From: a virus
IMG/VR virus record: IMGVR_UViG_3300047586_000034
Coordinates: 1-43,485 of that record
Reading direction: 5' to 3' (one strand)
Length of the DNA: 43,485 nt
Positions 14,100 to 21,957 of the stretch are shown piece after piece (position 1 is the stretch's first letter; every line of letters begins with the position of its first letter). The notes below the pieces were generated by a model, which had not been told where the DNA came from, did not search any database, and was given only the letters and a program-made list of their open reading frames with translations. Position numbers and translations under genes: made by a program.

Positions 14100-14123
14100 A
14101 AAGGGGCTGTGCGAAGCCCCTTT
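14100..14123 (-). terminator. Strong hairpin between head genes (terminator or processing site)
   Basis: AAAGGGGCT (14100-14108) and AGCCCCTTT (14115-14123) form a perfect 9-bp stem with a 6-base loop in the 39-bp gap after the gene at 14132-14731. On the minus strand it is followed by TTTCTTACTT, an imperfect T tract. It may end part of the transcripts from the highly expressed capsid genes, or protect their 3' ends. Confidence 0.65.
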
Positions 14124-14131
14124 ATTTAAGG

Positions 14132-14731
14132 TTAAAGAAGTGAGGCTATTGCTGCCCGTGTAGCGGTAATCGAACCGCCTGCAAAAAAGGCCAGCGGTGG
14201 CTTACTTTCCTTCAGCTGTTCACTGCATCCAGCCAGTATATTCCATCCACCTGCCAACTCGGCGTCTGCGGGTACACGTACGCATTCCTTGATCTCAAGA
14301 CCGAAGTCCCAGCCCAGTACCTCAAAAACGGTACGGCCAGCAGGTGAGGCCTCGCTGTAATAGTTGTTTTCAATTATTATCGCGAAGCGGCTCTTACTTG
14401 CCTTGTCCACCCATAGTTTCACCTCGGGCGTATTGTCGAAGATGCGAAAACGCAGGTTATGCTCCCAGCTGTTGTAATACGTGCTTTTTGCCAGCGCCGT
14501 ATCATGTTCATTGCTGTAATTATGCCCCTCCAGAGAGTGTGCCTTAGGCTCTGGGCTGCCGTTTTGAAGTACCAGCTGGGTAAGCAGCAGTGGGTTCGTC
14601 GGGTCAAATGCACATGCATCTTTGTCGATATCCTCGATGTTGATGAAGTACACAATGTTTTTTATCCCTGCCACCATGTTGGCGCAGTTATAAAGTATGT
14701 TCGCAGCTATTTTGCTGCATATTGCTCCCAT
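14132..14731 (-). CDS. Virion structural protein after capsid, 199 aa
   Basis: A 199-residue protein starting MGAICSKIAANILYNCANMV, with mixed alpha/beta content and KSRFAIIIENNYYSE. It lies directly after the major capsid gene and before the hairpin. Proteins of this size here in Bacteroidota phages are often tail-tube or head-completion proteins, but I cannot name a family. Expression with the capsid and its own strong downstream hairpin suggest an abundant virion part, perhaps the tail tube. Confidence 0.75.
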   Translation of the reverse strand: MGAICSKIAANILYNCANMVAGIKNIVYFINIEDIDKDACAFDPTNPLLLTQLVLQNGSPEPKAHSLEGHNYSNEHDTALAKSTYYNSWEHNLRFRIFDNTPEVKLWVDKASKSRFAIIIENNYYSEASPAGRTVFEVLGWDFGLEIKECVRVPADAELAGGWNILAGCSEQLKESKPPLAFFAGGSITATRAAIASLL

Positions 14732-14747
14732 GGTCGTACCCTCCAGA

Positions 14748-15818
14748 TTAAATTCCTACCTGTAAAAGATCGTCATTCAGAACTTTTACATCAAAAGCAT
14801 CACTGGTTTCAATGCGGTTAATCCTGCTTTTTTTGTCATAAAAGCTGTTAACATTATCGAACAGTGTCGTTCCTTCCATCCCGATGATAAGGTTGGACTT
14901 GGTGGTGTATACAATCCTGTGAGGGTTATTGTACTTCGTACCGTTGTTTTCATAAGCGGTTATCCAAGCATCCCACAACGGGTTACTGTACATCGGTATG
15001 CCATCCCATTCACCCAGCTGGAAGCCATTGGCCTGCAACTCAATTTTGTAGGCCAGACCTGCGGCCTGTAAGGCACGGTATGCACGTTTGAAAACGCTGT
15101 GTGTTACAATCAACACCCTGTCGGGCTGTATTGCCAACTCGGCTGGTGCATCATCCACCACATCGTTCAAGTTGGCCAGCATGGTGGCTGGTGTGGCAAC
15201 TGACTTTTGCAGTGCAGCGGTGGCCTGTGAGTTACCTGTCACAGCAGTTTTGCGGGCTGTGTCTGTGCCGTAGATAACGGCAAGCTGGTAGAAAAAGCCA
15301 TTTATGATGTTGAAATATGCAGGGTCAGTACCCGTGGTCAGCACGCCAGCTGGGCTGTGGGTGACGGTGGCAGCAGATTTGTTGCCAAACCATGCGTGGC
15401 GCAGTATCATCTTCGGGATGTCCACGCTCAGTATGTCCAGCAGAAATGCAAAATACTGGGTGTTCGTCAAATCGTTAACCTCAATACCAAGGTTACGGGC
15501 AAGCTTAATCATCACGCTTTCAATGTCGGTGGCGCACTGGTCGATTATGATCTCAATACGCTTGGGCGACCATGTTTTGAGTGATGCTGCCATGTTCGGT
15601 GTGTCAGCCACAGGGTCGCAGCCCTGTGCGGCCTTACCCACAAGGCCAAGAGTGCCAGGAACGATACCGATTTCGCGGTCGTTTTTAATGCCCGTGGCAA
15701 TGGTATGAAAGAGGGTAAGGTCGGGTGCTGTAAGCACTGCCTTTACCACCAGTTCATTCAGCTGCCGTAACTGGTCGGCACTGAAGGTTAACGCTGCTAA
15801 ATTGATTGTTGCTGCCAT
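14748..15818 (-). CDS. Major capsid protein (HK97-like fold)
   Basis: The 356-residue protein follows the ClpP-like protease gene by 6 bases. It shows an N-arm/E-loop-like start (DREIGIVPGTLGLVGKAAQG), a helical spine (QCATDIESVMIKLARNLGIEV) and P/A-domain strands (DRVLIVTHSVFKRAYRALQA; WDGIPMYSNPLWDAW; IVYTTKSNLIIGMEG), as in HK97-type capsids with mature N terminus. Identification rests on this pattern, the length and the gene next to it. It should build the icosahedral shell. Confidence 0.85.
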   Translation of the reverse strand: MAATINLAALTFSADQLRQLNELVVKAVLTAPDLTLFHTIATGIKNDREIGIVPGTLGLVGKAAQGCDPVADTPNMAASLKTWSPKRIEIIIDQCATDIESVMIKLARNLGIEVNDLTNTQYFAFLLDILSVDIPKMILRHAWFGNKSAATVTHSPAGVLTTGTDPAYFNIINGFFYQLAVIYGTDTARKTAVTGNSQATAALQKSVATPATMLANLNDVVDDAPAELAIQPDRVLIVTHSVFKRAYRALQAAGLAYKIELQANGFQLGEWDGIPMYSNPLWDAWITAYENNGTKYNNPHRIVYTTKSNLIIGMEGTTLFDNVNSFYDKKSRINRIETSDAFDVKVLNDDLLQVGI

Positions 15819-15824
15819 GATATT

Positions 15825-17006
15825 TTATTCAGTTTTAGTTTCCTTAATTTTTGCCTGTATAGCCTTTATCTCCTCTACATCAAAAGGCTCATCTGTGTTC
15901 TTGGCAACCTTTTTACCATTGGTATCAAGCCTTGCGCTGGGTTTCCATTCGTTTTTCAATGCCCTCAACTCACCAACCAATGCGGTGTAATTGGCTTTCT
16001 CGGCTGCCAAAGCTGTTTTTTCGGCTGCCATTGCGGCTGCTGCGGCTGTTTCAGCCTCGGTTTTTGCTGTGGCTGCCGTGGTGGCCTCTGCCAATTCCTG
16101 TGCCAGCCTTGCGTTTTCGGCCTTCAGTGTTTCCAACTCTGTGCCAGCTGCGGCGGCTGGTTCCTTAACCTCGGTTACCTTACCACCGCTTATGGTAATA
16201 GTTTTGCCGTCTGTCATAACAAAGCTGCCATCTGGGCTGCCTGTATCGCCAACGGCGGGCATACCGCTTGCCTTATCAATGGTAAACTTTTTACCATCCT
16301 TATCGGTCATTTCCATTGCACTCTCGGCGGGTAGCCGTGAGAGGCCTAAGGCTTTCATAGTGGCCGTAATTTTAGCCTCTACCTTGCCCCAGAATGTTGC
16401 TTCTTCCTGTGGTGTCATATTTAAGTGATTTTTTGGTTTAACGTAAGCGTAAGCCTTCACGGGCTCAACTATTTTGGTGGCAAAGCCCAGCGTAAGCATA
16501 TCCTCGGCTGAGAGTTTGGTTTCATCCTTCATGTAGCCAGCCAGTTTGTCCTTGGCCGTGCCAGTTTTCTCAGCGTAAAAGTCAAGTATTTTTTCTTCCT
16601 CCTGTTGCAGACCCTCTGCTATTTTCAACAGGTCGCCACTTTCATAAGCGCCCTCCAGTGTGTATGGAGGTATGTATGGGTTGTGTATGAGGCCATCAGC
16701 ATTATGCATCATCTCCCGTTCCGTGCCAGCCAAAAATATTATGGTTGCTATGCTGTAAATCTTACCCTCACCCCGTGTTATGATTTTTTTGCCGCAGGTG
16801 GTCAACAGGTCGTAAATGTTCCAGCCCTCCTGTACATCACCGCCACGGCTGTTTATCCGTACCAGTATTTCAGTGGCCGCCTTGTTTTCTTCAAGGAAAT
16901 CAGATACTTGCTTGCTTGAGATTGTGTCATCGACCATGCCAAACAATTCCATCATCTTGTCAGGTTCGCCGATGTCGCCGTACAGTTTAAGGGTTACTTT
17001 GGGCAT
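15825..17006 (-). CDS. ClpP-like prohead protease fused to scaffold domain
   Basis: Residues 1-185 form a ClpP/S49-like serine protease: RINSRGGDVQEG (50-61), Ser85 in GKIYSIATIIFLAG, His108 in GLIHNPY, and a candidate Asp161 in MKDETKLSAEDMLTLGFA. Residues 200-393 are an Ala/Glu-rich region with a long coiled coil (ELETLKAENARLAQEL, TAATAKTEAETAAAA), as in scaffold parts of phage protease-scaffold fusions. The protease should cut scaffold, and perhaps capsid, during head assembly. The 87 bases upstream, to the gene at 17094, hold no gene. Confidence 0.9.
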   Translation of the reverse strand: MPKVTLKLYGDIGEPDKMMELFGMVDDTISSKQVSDFLEENKAATEILVRINSRGGDVQEGWNIYDLLTTCGKKIITRGEGKIYSIATIIFLAGTEREMMHNADGLIHNPYIPPYTLEGAYESGDLLKIAEGLQQEEEKILDFYAEKTGTAKDKLAGYMKDETKLSAEDMLTLGFATKIVEPVKAYAYVKPKNHLNMTPQEEATFWGKVEAKITATMKALGLSRLPAESAMEMTDKDGKKFTIDKASGMPAVGDTGSPDGSFVMTDGKTITISGGKVTEVKEPAAAAGTELETLKAENARLAQELAEATTAATAKTEAETAAAAAMAAEKTALAAEKANYTALVGELRALKNEWKPSARLDTNGKKVAKNTDEPFDVEEIKAIQAKIKETKTE

Positions 17007-17093
17007 TTAGTTTTTCATTGGTTCGCGTGTGCCGTTTTTCGCTAAAAGCATCGACTGTAAAAATATGCAGTCTGTATGGATAAATTACTGAAC

Positions 17094-17642
17094 TTATTTG
17101 TTCAGTGACACAAGGATGCCATTGCCGTGTATCACAAGCGCACATCCCGCCTGCGCCAGCGCTGCCCGCAGGGTGGTGAAATGTTGTTTAATTCGGTCAC
17201 ATTGTTGCCCTTTTAAACTTTCATGTGTAAGCAAATCAACCCCAAAAACGTGTATTTCTGTTGCCCCAAGATACTTGAATGCAATGGCAGCAGCGACAAA
17301 GGGGCTGCAAAGGCTTTTCGGTACTGCTGGCGTGTTCAGTTGACAGACATAGTTTGGGTATTCATACTGTAACTCAATGTGTTCTATATCGTCACGGTCT
17401 GCCCAATCCTTTACCTCGGGGTGTTCCCATGTAGGGAAGATGCTATAAAATTTTTTAGGTCTGCACTGCTCGAGTACCTTAAGGCGTTCGGGTGTAAACC
17501 TGTCTTTCATATCCACACACACCACGTAATCGGTTTGTACCCAGCGCCATATATCATTAACGCCTATCGTGCAATCAAACCCATTCTGCTGGTATAACTT
17601 AAGGCTTTCACCCAGCCCCAGTACAGCCACTATCTTACCCAT
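17094..17642 (-). CDS. Sialyltransferase/DUF115-like glycosyltransferase-fold protein
   Basis: The 182-residue protein begins VAVLGLGESLKLY with a nucleotide-binding-like loop, followed by GVNDIWRWVQTDYVVCVD and, later, ATEIHVFGVDLLTHES and a C-terminal LVIHGNGILV. This order (G-x-G-x-S, GVND, D-x-x-x-F, F-x-V-x-F-G-x-D-h) resembles GT42 sialyltransferase/MptE-like DUF115 folds. It likely moves a sugar or similar group and is the last member of the glycan island. It overlaps the upstream glycosyltransferase by 13 bases. Confidence 0.6.
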   Translation of the reverse strand: MGKIVAVLGLGESLKLYQQNGFDCTIGVNDIWRWVQTDYVVCVDMKDRFTPERLKVLEQCRPKKFYSIFPTWEHPEVKDWADRDDIEHIELQYEYPNYVCQLNTPAVPKSLCSPFVAAAIAFKYLGATEIHVFGVDLLTHESLKGQQCDRIKQHFTTLRAALAQAGCALVIHGNGILVSLNK

Positions 17643-18316
17643 TGACCGTCAATTTCTTTTTCGCCACGCAATTTATTGGCCGTGCGTGTACCGCCAAAGT
17701 CATGTTGTATGTATTTGCTTGGTCGCCCCACCCAGTTTATGCCAGCGCCGCTGGTGTGCCCCGTGAGGCCATCGAACTGTTTGAGCATCTTTTCTGACAA
17801 ACCACGGCGGGCAATTTCTGCCATGGCCTTATATGCAGGTGCGCCATGGTGGACGAAGCGTGGAAATCGAAAATACTGTTGCACATTCAGCAGCATAAAA
17901 TACGGGTGCAGGTATGGTATCGGCGTTTTGTGTCCCCGCTCGGGCGTGCCAAAATCAAAACCATCCTCGCCCAACCAGTACACCCAGCCCACGCCGTATG
18001 TTTCGCTGTCCAGCATCGCCAGCATTTTGCTCACTGGGTTTTTAAGCATCACCGTATCGCTGTCAAACACCAGCGCCGTTTTTGTACCGCACCTTTCCAG
18101 TGCATAATCCATGCCCCGCCCGTGGCCAATGTTGTAACCCACTTGATAAACCGTGTTAAGCGGGCTGCGCAGGCTGGCAACATAGGCGGCGCAAGGATTT
18201 TTTGCCTCACTGCCATCGACTATTATGAGGGGCAGAAAAGGCAAATGCAGCCGCAGGCTTTCGTATGCCCGCTGGAACAATTCTTGGGTGTTATAAACTA
18301 CACAAATACCAGTCAT
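17630..18316 (-). CDS. GT-A type glycosyltransferase
   Basis: A 228-residue protein with an N-terminal GT2-like Rossmann region (ICVVYNTQELFQRAYESL, LPLIIVDGSE, YNIGHGRGMDYAL) and a metal-binding DxD motif in ALVFDSDTVML. The C-terminal half has IPYLHPYFMLLNVQQY and Trp/His-rich acceptor parts. It probably transfers sugar from a nucleotide donor to a virion or host glycan. It is the first gene downstream of the iteron region, which must therefore hold or adjoin its promoter. Confidence 0.8.
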   Translation of the reverse strand: MTGICVVYNTQELFQRAYESLRLHLPFLPLIIVDGSEAKNPCAAYVASLRSPLNTVYQVGYNIGHGRGMDYALERCGTKTALVFDSDTVMLKNPVSKMLAMLDSETYGVGWVYWLGEDGFDFGTPERGHKTPIPYLHPYFMLLNVQQYFRFPRFVHHGAPAYKAMAEIARRGLSEKMLKQFDGLTGHTSGAGINWVGRPSKYIQHDFGGTRTANKLRGEKEIDGQWVR

Positions 18317-18595
18317 TTTTTTGTAGTGTCATTTTTACCTTCATATTCTATTTATATTTATATTCTATTTATATTGTGTACAGGATACCCCCATCCTGTA
18401 CCCATCCTGTACCCATCCTGTGGTCACCCTGTCCCCATCCTGTATACAGGGTGTATGTTATGTCGCTGGTAATCAAATTATTAAAAATTCTATTTTACAT
18501 AATATTAGCTTTCATCCTGTGGGCATCCTGTACCCATCCTGTACCCATCCTGTACCCATCCTGTATACAGCGTGCCGCATCCTGTACCCACCATG
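18317..18595. other. Intergenic iteron region, candidate origin or partition site
   Basis: This 279-bp gap between two glycosyltransferase genes holds two phased arrays of an 11-bp repeat, separated by about 60 bp of AT-rich DNA, and a flanking AT-rich block (18341-18376) with the direct repeat ATATTCTATTTATATT at a 17-bp period. The AT-rich centre contains the 15-mer TTCTATTTTACATAA also found at 4341. No gene is supported. Origin of replication, centromere-like site or multi-operator are the best options. Confidence 0.7.
18376..18590. repeat. Phased 11-bp repeat arrays, unit CATCCTGTACC
   Basis: Array 1 has repeats starting at 18392, 18403, 18414, 18425 and 18436. Array 2 has repeats at 18513, 18524, 18535, 18546 and 18557, with another at 18578. 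Spacing is exactly 11 bp within arrays and 77 bp (7 x 11) between the last of array 1 and the first of array 2. The 18425 copy is degenerate. The fifth copy in each array continues into a near-palindrome CATCCTGTATACAG(G/C)GTG. An inverted half-site TACAGGAT stands at 18378. All sites thus face the same side of the DNA helix. Confidence 0.9.
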
Positions 18596-19306
18596 CTAAA
18601 GGTACAAATCTGCATCATTTCCTATTAACTCTCTGAGTTTCAATCCGTCAGCATCAGAAAGCATGTGAGGTATGAAACCATGCCCCGAGCCAATACCCTT
18701 GCGACCAGCCAGCCCTTTTATGCCAATCGACAGTTTTTTTTCAGTTTTGAACAAATTTACACTGCTGGCAAGGCGAAAAAATTCGTAATCGATAAATTTT
18801 TGTGTGTACAACATTTCAAAAAGAGGAAGTGCCGAAACTTTAAAAGCAGTTTGAAAAAGGCTTGACCACCCAGCATTTTGGTTTTCAATCCACCGCCGCA
18901 GACGTACGTTATAATAAATCGTGTGGGTTTCACCCCATATATCACAGCCGTTCATCCTGTCATACATCGCTTGCAGGTACTCTGGGCGGTAATAGTCGTC
19001 ATCCTCGATTATGTAAATAGCCTCAATCTGGCTGGGGTGGTAGGCCATGAGCAGAGCATCGATGCCAGCCTTCAGGTTACGTCCCTGTGTGTTTTGCCCC
19101 TCCACCCACATAGGCTCGGGATAAACCTTCAGTATATCCCACTGGTAATGAAATGCCCGTACAATAAAGTCGCTGCTGCGTGGTAGGGCATCATCAACAA
19201 TCACCCAGCACACATCACCTGTAAAACTTTGGCGGTGCATAAACTTGGCACATAAGCGCAGCTGTGCCTCCCTTGCCCCTGTTGGCGTGATAAGTGCTAT
19301 ACACAT
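18596..19306 (-). CDS. GT-A type glycosyltransferase, rebuilt 5' end
   Basis: A 236-residue protein: MCIALITPTGAREAQLRLC start, VCWVIVDDALPRSS, and EAIYIIEDDDYYRPEYLQAM with an acidic DDD motif as metal and nucleotide-sugar site, like GT2-family phage glycosyltransferases. The gene overlaps the GIY-YIG gene by 10 bases. Its first codons (IALITP) repeat the remnant at 19896-19940, so its present start came with, or survived, the endonuclease insertion. Confidence 0.8.
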   Translation of the reverse strand: MCIALITPTGAREAQLRLCAKFMHRQSFTGDVCWVIVDDALPRSSDFIVRAFHYQWDILKVYPEPMWVEGQNTQGRNLKAGIDALLMAYHPSQIEAIYIIEDDDYYRPEYLQAMYDRMNGCDIWGETHTIYYNVRLRRWIENQNAGWSSLFQTAFKVSALPLFEMLYTQKFIDYEFFRLASSVNLFKTEKKLSIGIKGLAGRKGIGSGHGFIPHMLSDADGLKLRELIGNDADLYL

Positions 19307-19899
19307 AAATTATTTTTTAACTGTTTCCTTACAATCCAAGCCTTTTTACCTGATTCACTCATTTTTTCTTTTGTTTTTTTAGTTGCTGGCTTATGTATAA
19401 TTTTTTTCTGTGCCTCACACATATTGTGCCTTGCACTTTCACTTCTCTTTTTTCCTAAATGACCTTTGCTTATATTCAGATTATGTTCTGGCGAGTGTTT
19501 TTTTCCAAGGTGAGCATCCCTGTTTAATTTTTTTGATTCCGCAGTGTGCTGTTTGCCAAAAAAATGATTTTTGTTTCCTTTTTTCGCTGCATTGACTGGG
19601 TTTTTACAACCAATGGAACTGCCAGCAACTTGGCAAATGTTAAAAAAAGGCTTATGCAAATCAATGAACTCCTGTTCTAATTTTAATAATTCTTCTTTCT
19701 TGCATTCAGTCAAAAGTCCAAACACCAAGTCGTCTTTGCCATACTTATAAAAGTGGTTTTGAAGTTTAATATTTTCATGCACCCCCTTGGTTAATCTTAT
19801 GGTGTGATCTTTCCACCTTCTTTCAATATTTACAGCCGCACCAATGTAAATGCGTGCTGGTTTTATAACGGATTGTATACAGTAAATGCCTGTTTTCAT
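19297..19899 (-). CDS. GIY-YIG homing endonuclease (copy 3, in glycosyltransferase gene)
   Basis: The 200-residue protein has GIY (residues 4-6) and YIG (18-20), Arg in ERRWKDH, and LEQEFIDLHKPFFN with the usual Glu. The C-terminal half is strongly basic with repeated NUMOD3-like motifs (HTAESKKLNRDAHLGKKHS, KRSESARHNM, KTKEKMSESGKKAW). ATG at 19899 fits the paralogues; an upstream in-frame ATG at 19914 is less likely. It sits between the cut-off start of a glycosyltransferase gene and its rebuilt start. A TATATTTA box stands 4 bases upstream of the ATG. Confidence 0.9.
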   Translation of the reverse strand: MKTGIYCIQSVIKPARIYIGAAVNIERRWKDHTIRLTKGVHENIKLQNHFYKYGKDDLVFGLLTECKKEELLKLEQEFIDLHKPFFNICQVAGSSIGCKNPVNAAKKGNKNHFFGKQHTAESKKLNRDAHLGKKHSPEHNLNISKGHLGKKRSESARHNMCEAQKKIIHKPATKKTKEKMSESGKKAWIVRKQLKNNLCV

Positions 19900-19940
19900 G
19901 GCATAAATATACAAAAATTAGGTGTAATTAGTGCAATCAT
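19896..19940 (-). pseudogene. Truncated start of the glycosyltransferase gene
   Basis: ATG at 19940 overlaps the epimerase stop as ATGA. The frame reads MIALITP and then diverges to a stop after 14 codons. The intact gene downstream of the endonuclease reads MCIALITPTG. The six shared residues IALITP use different codons at most third positions, so they are homologous but not a simple duplication. The short length limits certainty; the ATGA coupling and the parallel case at 6263-6394 strengthen it. Confidence 0.65.
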
Positions 19941-20848
19941 CTTACAAAGCTTTGGCCAAGGCGCTGGCGCACGGCACTGACCATGCGGCGCACGCCCTCG
20001 CGGGTAGTTATAAAATCGTTTATGCCCGTGAGTAGTATTTGCTTTTGCAGCGCTGGGCTTTTCGTTAGTGTCATCCTTGCTGGCAGGGGTGTCTCCACGA
20101 CATGCCGTTCGTAGTCAATCTCCAGAAGGTCGCAAATTTCCTCGGCCAGTGTCACAGTTTTTGTCACCTCTGGCGTGCCCACGTTTACCGTGTGGCAACC
20201 CTCAACGTGTGCCAGTTTTTCCAATACCCGTACGCCATCGTCCAAGTGCATCCAGCTGCGGGCGCTGCCACGGTGTACCGTGATGCATTCACCCTTTACC
20301 AGAGCCTCACAAAAACGTACCATGGCGCTGCGGTGGTCGCCAAAGGTTTCGTCCTCATGGTAGAACATAAACGGGCGCACGATGATTGCCTGCAAACCGC
20401 CACTTGTGGCATAATTCACCAGCACCTCGCCCATCAGTTTACTTACCCCATACAGGTTATTGGGGTGTATATCAAAGCGCTCTTCGTCCAACACCCCGCC
20501 GATGTTCCCGTATACTTCGCTGGTACTAAAAAATATCAGTTTTGCACCATACATACGACACAGCTGTATGAGGTTATTTGTGCCAGCAACATTGGTTTGT
20601 ATGGTAATGGCCTGTGCCACCTCACACGTTACACGGCTCACCATGGCCGCCATGTGGTAAACCACATCGGGTTCAAAGCTGCGGAACACCCAAGCAAGGT
20701 CAGTGGCACAGTTTATGTCAGCAGTTTTGTAGTTATCTCCAATACCCTGTACCAAATCAATTCCAAAAACGGTGTGCTTCATTTTACGCAGGTAAGGCAC
20801 AAGCACCTTGCCAATATTACCCTCGCTTCCTGTTACTAAAATCTTCAT
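19937..20848 (-). CDS. NAD-dependent epimerase/dehydratase (extended SDR)
   Basis: The 303-residue protein is an extended short-chain dehydrogenase: dinucleotide loop TGSEGNIG (6-13), Ser/Thr in FFSTSEVYG (107-114), and catalytic Tyr133/Lys137 in YGVSK, with RPFMFYH afterwards. Relatives epimerise, dehydrate or reduce nucleotide sugars in the cytoplasm. It would supply or change a sugar donor for the neighbouring glycosyltransferases. It overlaps the radical SAM gene by ATGA. Confidence 0.9.
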   Translation of the reverse strand: MKILVTGSEGNIGKVLVPYLRKMKHTVFGIDLVQGIGDNYKTADINCATDLAWVFRSFEPDVVYHMAAMVSRVTCEVAQAITIQTNVAGTNNLIQLCRMYGAKLIFFSTSEVYGNIGGVLDEERFDIHPNNLYGVSKLMGEVLVNYATSGGLQAIIVRPFMFYHEDETFGDHRSAMVRFCEALVKGECITVHRGSARSWMHLDDGVRVLEKLAHVEGCHTVNVGTPEVTKTVTLAEEICDLLEIDYERHVVETPLPARMTLTKSPALQKQILLTGINDFITTREGVRRMVSAVRQRLGQSFVR

Positions 20849-21957
20849 GCCATATTTATTTTATTGTTCCATTTCGTAAGCGTGCTAAAATCCTGTTCCA
20901 CAGTGTAATACGGTGCGCCCTTGTACAGGTATGCGCTATCATCAAAGCCGTGCAGCTTTGCCCGCAGGTATGCCTCCGTTTGCGGCAGTACCCACAGTAT
21001 GTTTGTGCCCTTGCGCCCGATGTTATTCTGGCGTATCACCCGTGCCGTTTCGTCTATATCTGCCTCGCTGTCGTCGGGCAGCCCAACGATGAACTGGCTC
21101 ATGGTTTCCAGCCCAGCTGCGTGGGCAATTTTAATGCCTGCAAGCATTTTTTCAACCGTAGTGCGTTTGCGGTTACGGTCAAGGGCGGGCTGGCTGAATG
21201 ATTCCACGCCCAGCCACACCGTATGGCAGCCAGCAGCCCGAAGATTCCAGCACAGTTCATCATCTGCCAGTGTTTCTGCCCTGCTGGCACACTGCCACTG
21301 CATACCACCCATTCGGCGCAGGCCGTCGCAAATCTCAATTACCCTGTGGCGGTTTACCGTAAAGTTATCATCCTCAAACATAAACAGTTTCACCGCCCTG
21401 CCTTCAATCTCTGCCAGCACATTATCTGCCGTACGCATCGTGCAGCGCCTATGCCAGAACTGGGATGAGGCACAGAAGGAACAGTCATAAACACAGCCCC
21501 GTGAACTGATCACAGGCAGTCCCATTGCGCCAGTGCTGCCAAAACCTGTGTAATCTGGCCATGGTATCTGGTCAATCGGTGTGCTTTCTCCCATTATCAG
21601 GTTGCTGCGGTCACCATTTATGATGCGCACAATGGCCGCCTCACCCTCGCCGATGACCACTTGGTCATATCCGAGGTCAAACATCTGCTGCGGCAGGGCG
21701 CTGGGGTGGTGGCCACCGCATACGAGGTGTGTACCATAAAACATACTGCGTACCTTTGCGGCGTTTTGTATACTGAAACTATGAAATGAGGCAGCCACCA
21801 AGTCCCATTTGGTGGCCACATCAGCCTCGTTTATGTCGGGTAAGTCCTTGGCTATCACCTCCCAATCGGTTTCACGCTTAAGGGTGGCTTGCAGGTAACC
21901 CAGTGAGGGGGGCGGGAAAACCTCGGCAGCCCATGGGTTTATAAGGAGGCAGCGCAT
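20845..21957 (-). CDS. B12-binding-type radical SAM enzyme
   Basis: The 370-residue protein has an N-terminal cobalamin-binding-like domain (residues 1-115, with VCGGHHPSALPQQM and VVIGEGEAAI, usual for this class) followed by a radical SAM domain with Cys155, Cys159 and Cys162 in RGCVYDCSFCAS as the 4Fe-4S site, then LFMFEDDNFTVN and GVESFSQPALD. Class B relatives methylate unactivated carbons or rearrange substrates. Its place among sugar genes suggests it modifies a sugar or lipid-linked glycan; substrate unknown. It overlaps the upstream glycosyltransferase by 19 bases. Confidence 0.9.
   Translation of the reverse strand: MRCLLINPWAAEVFPPPSLGYLQATLKRETDWEVIAKDLPDINEADVATKWDLVAASFHSFSIQNAAKVRSMFYGTHLVCGGHHPSALPQQMFDLGYDQVVIGEGEAAIVRIINGDRSNLIMGESTPIDQIPWPDYTGFGSTGAMGLPVISSRGCVYDCSFCASSQFWHRRCTMRTADNVLAEIEGRAVKLFMFEDDNFTVNRHRVIEICDGLRRMGGMQWQCASRAETLADDELCWNLRAAGCHTVWLGVESFSQPALDRNRKRTTVEKMLAGIKIAHAAGLETMSQFIVGLPDDSEADIDETARVIRQNNIGRKGTNILWVLPQTEAYLRAKLHGFDDSAYLYKGAPYYTVEQDFSTLTKWNNKINMA

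Noticed and set aside
18376-18590. CRISPR array
   Set aside because: The repeat unit is only 11 bp and follows head to tail without unique spacers; no cas genes are present.
18504-18593. Minus-strand frame running through the iterons
   Set aside because: It encodes a repetitive Gly/Thr peptide created by the repeat itself.
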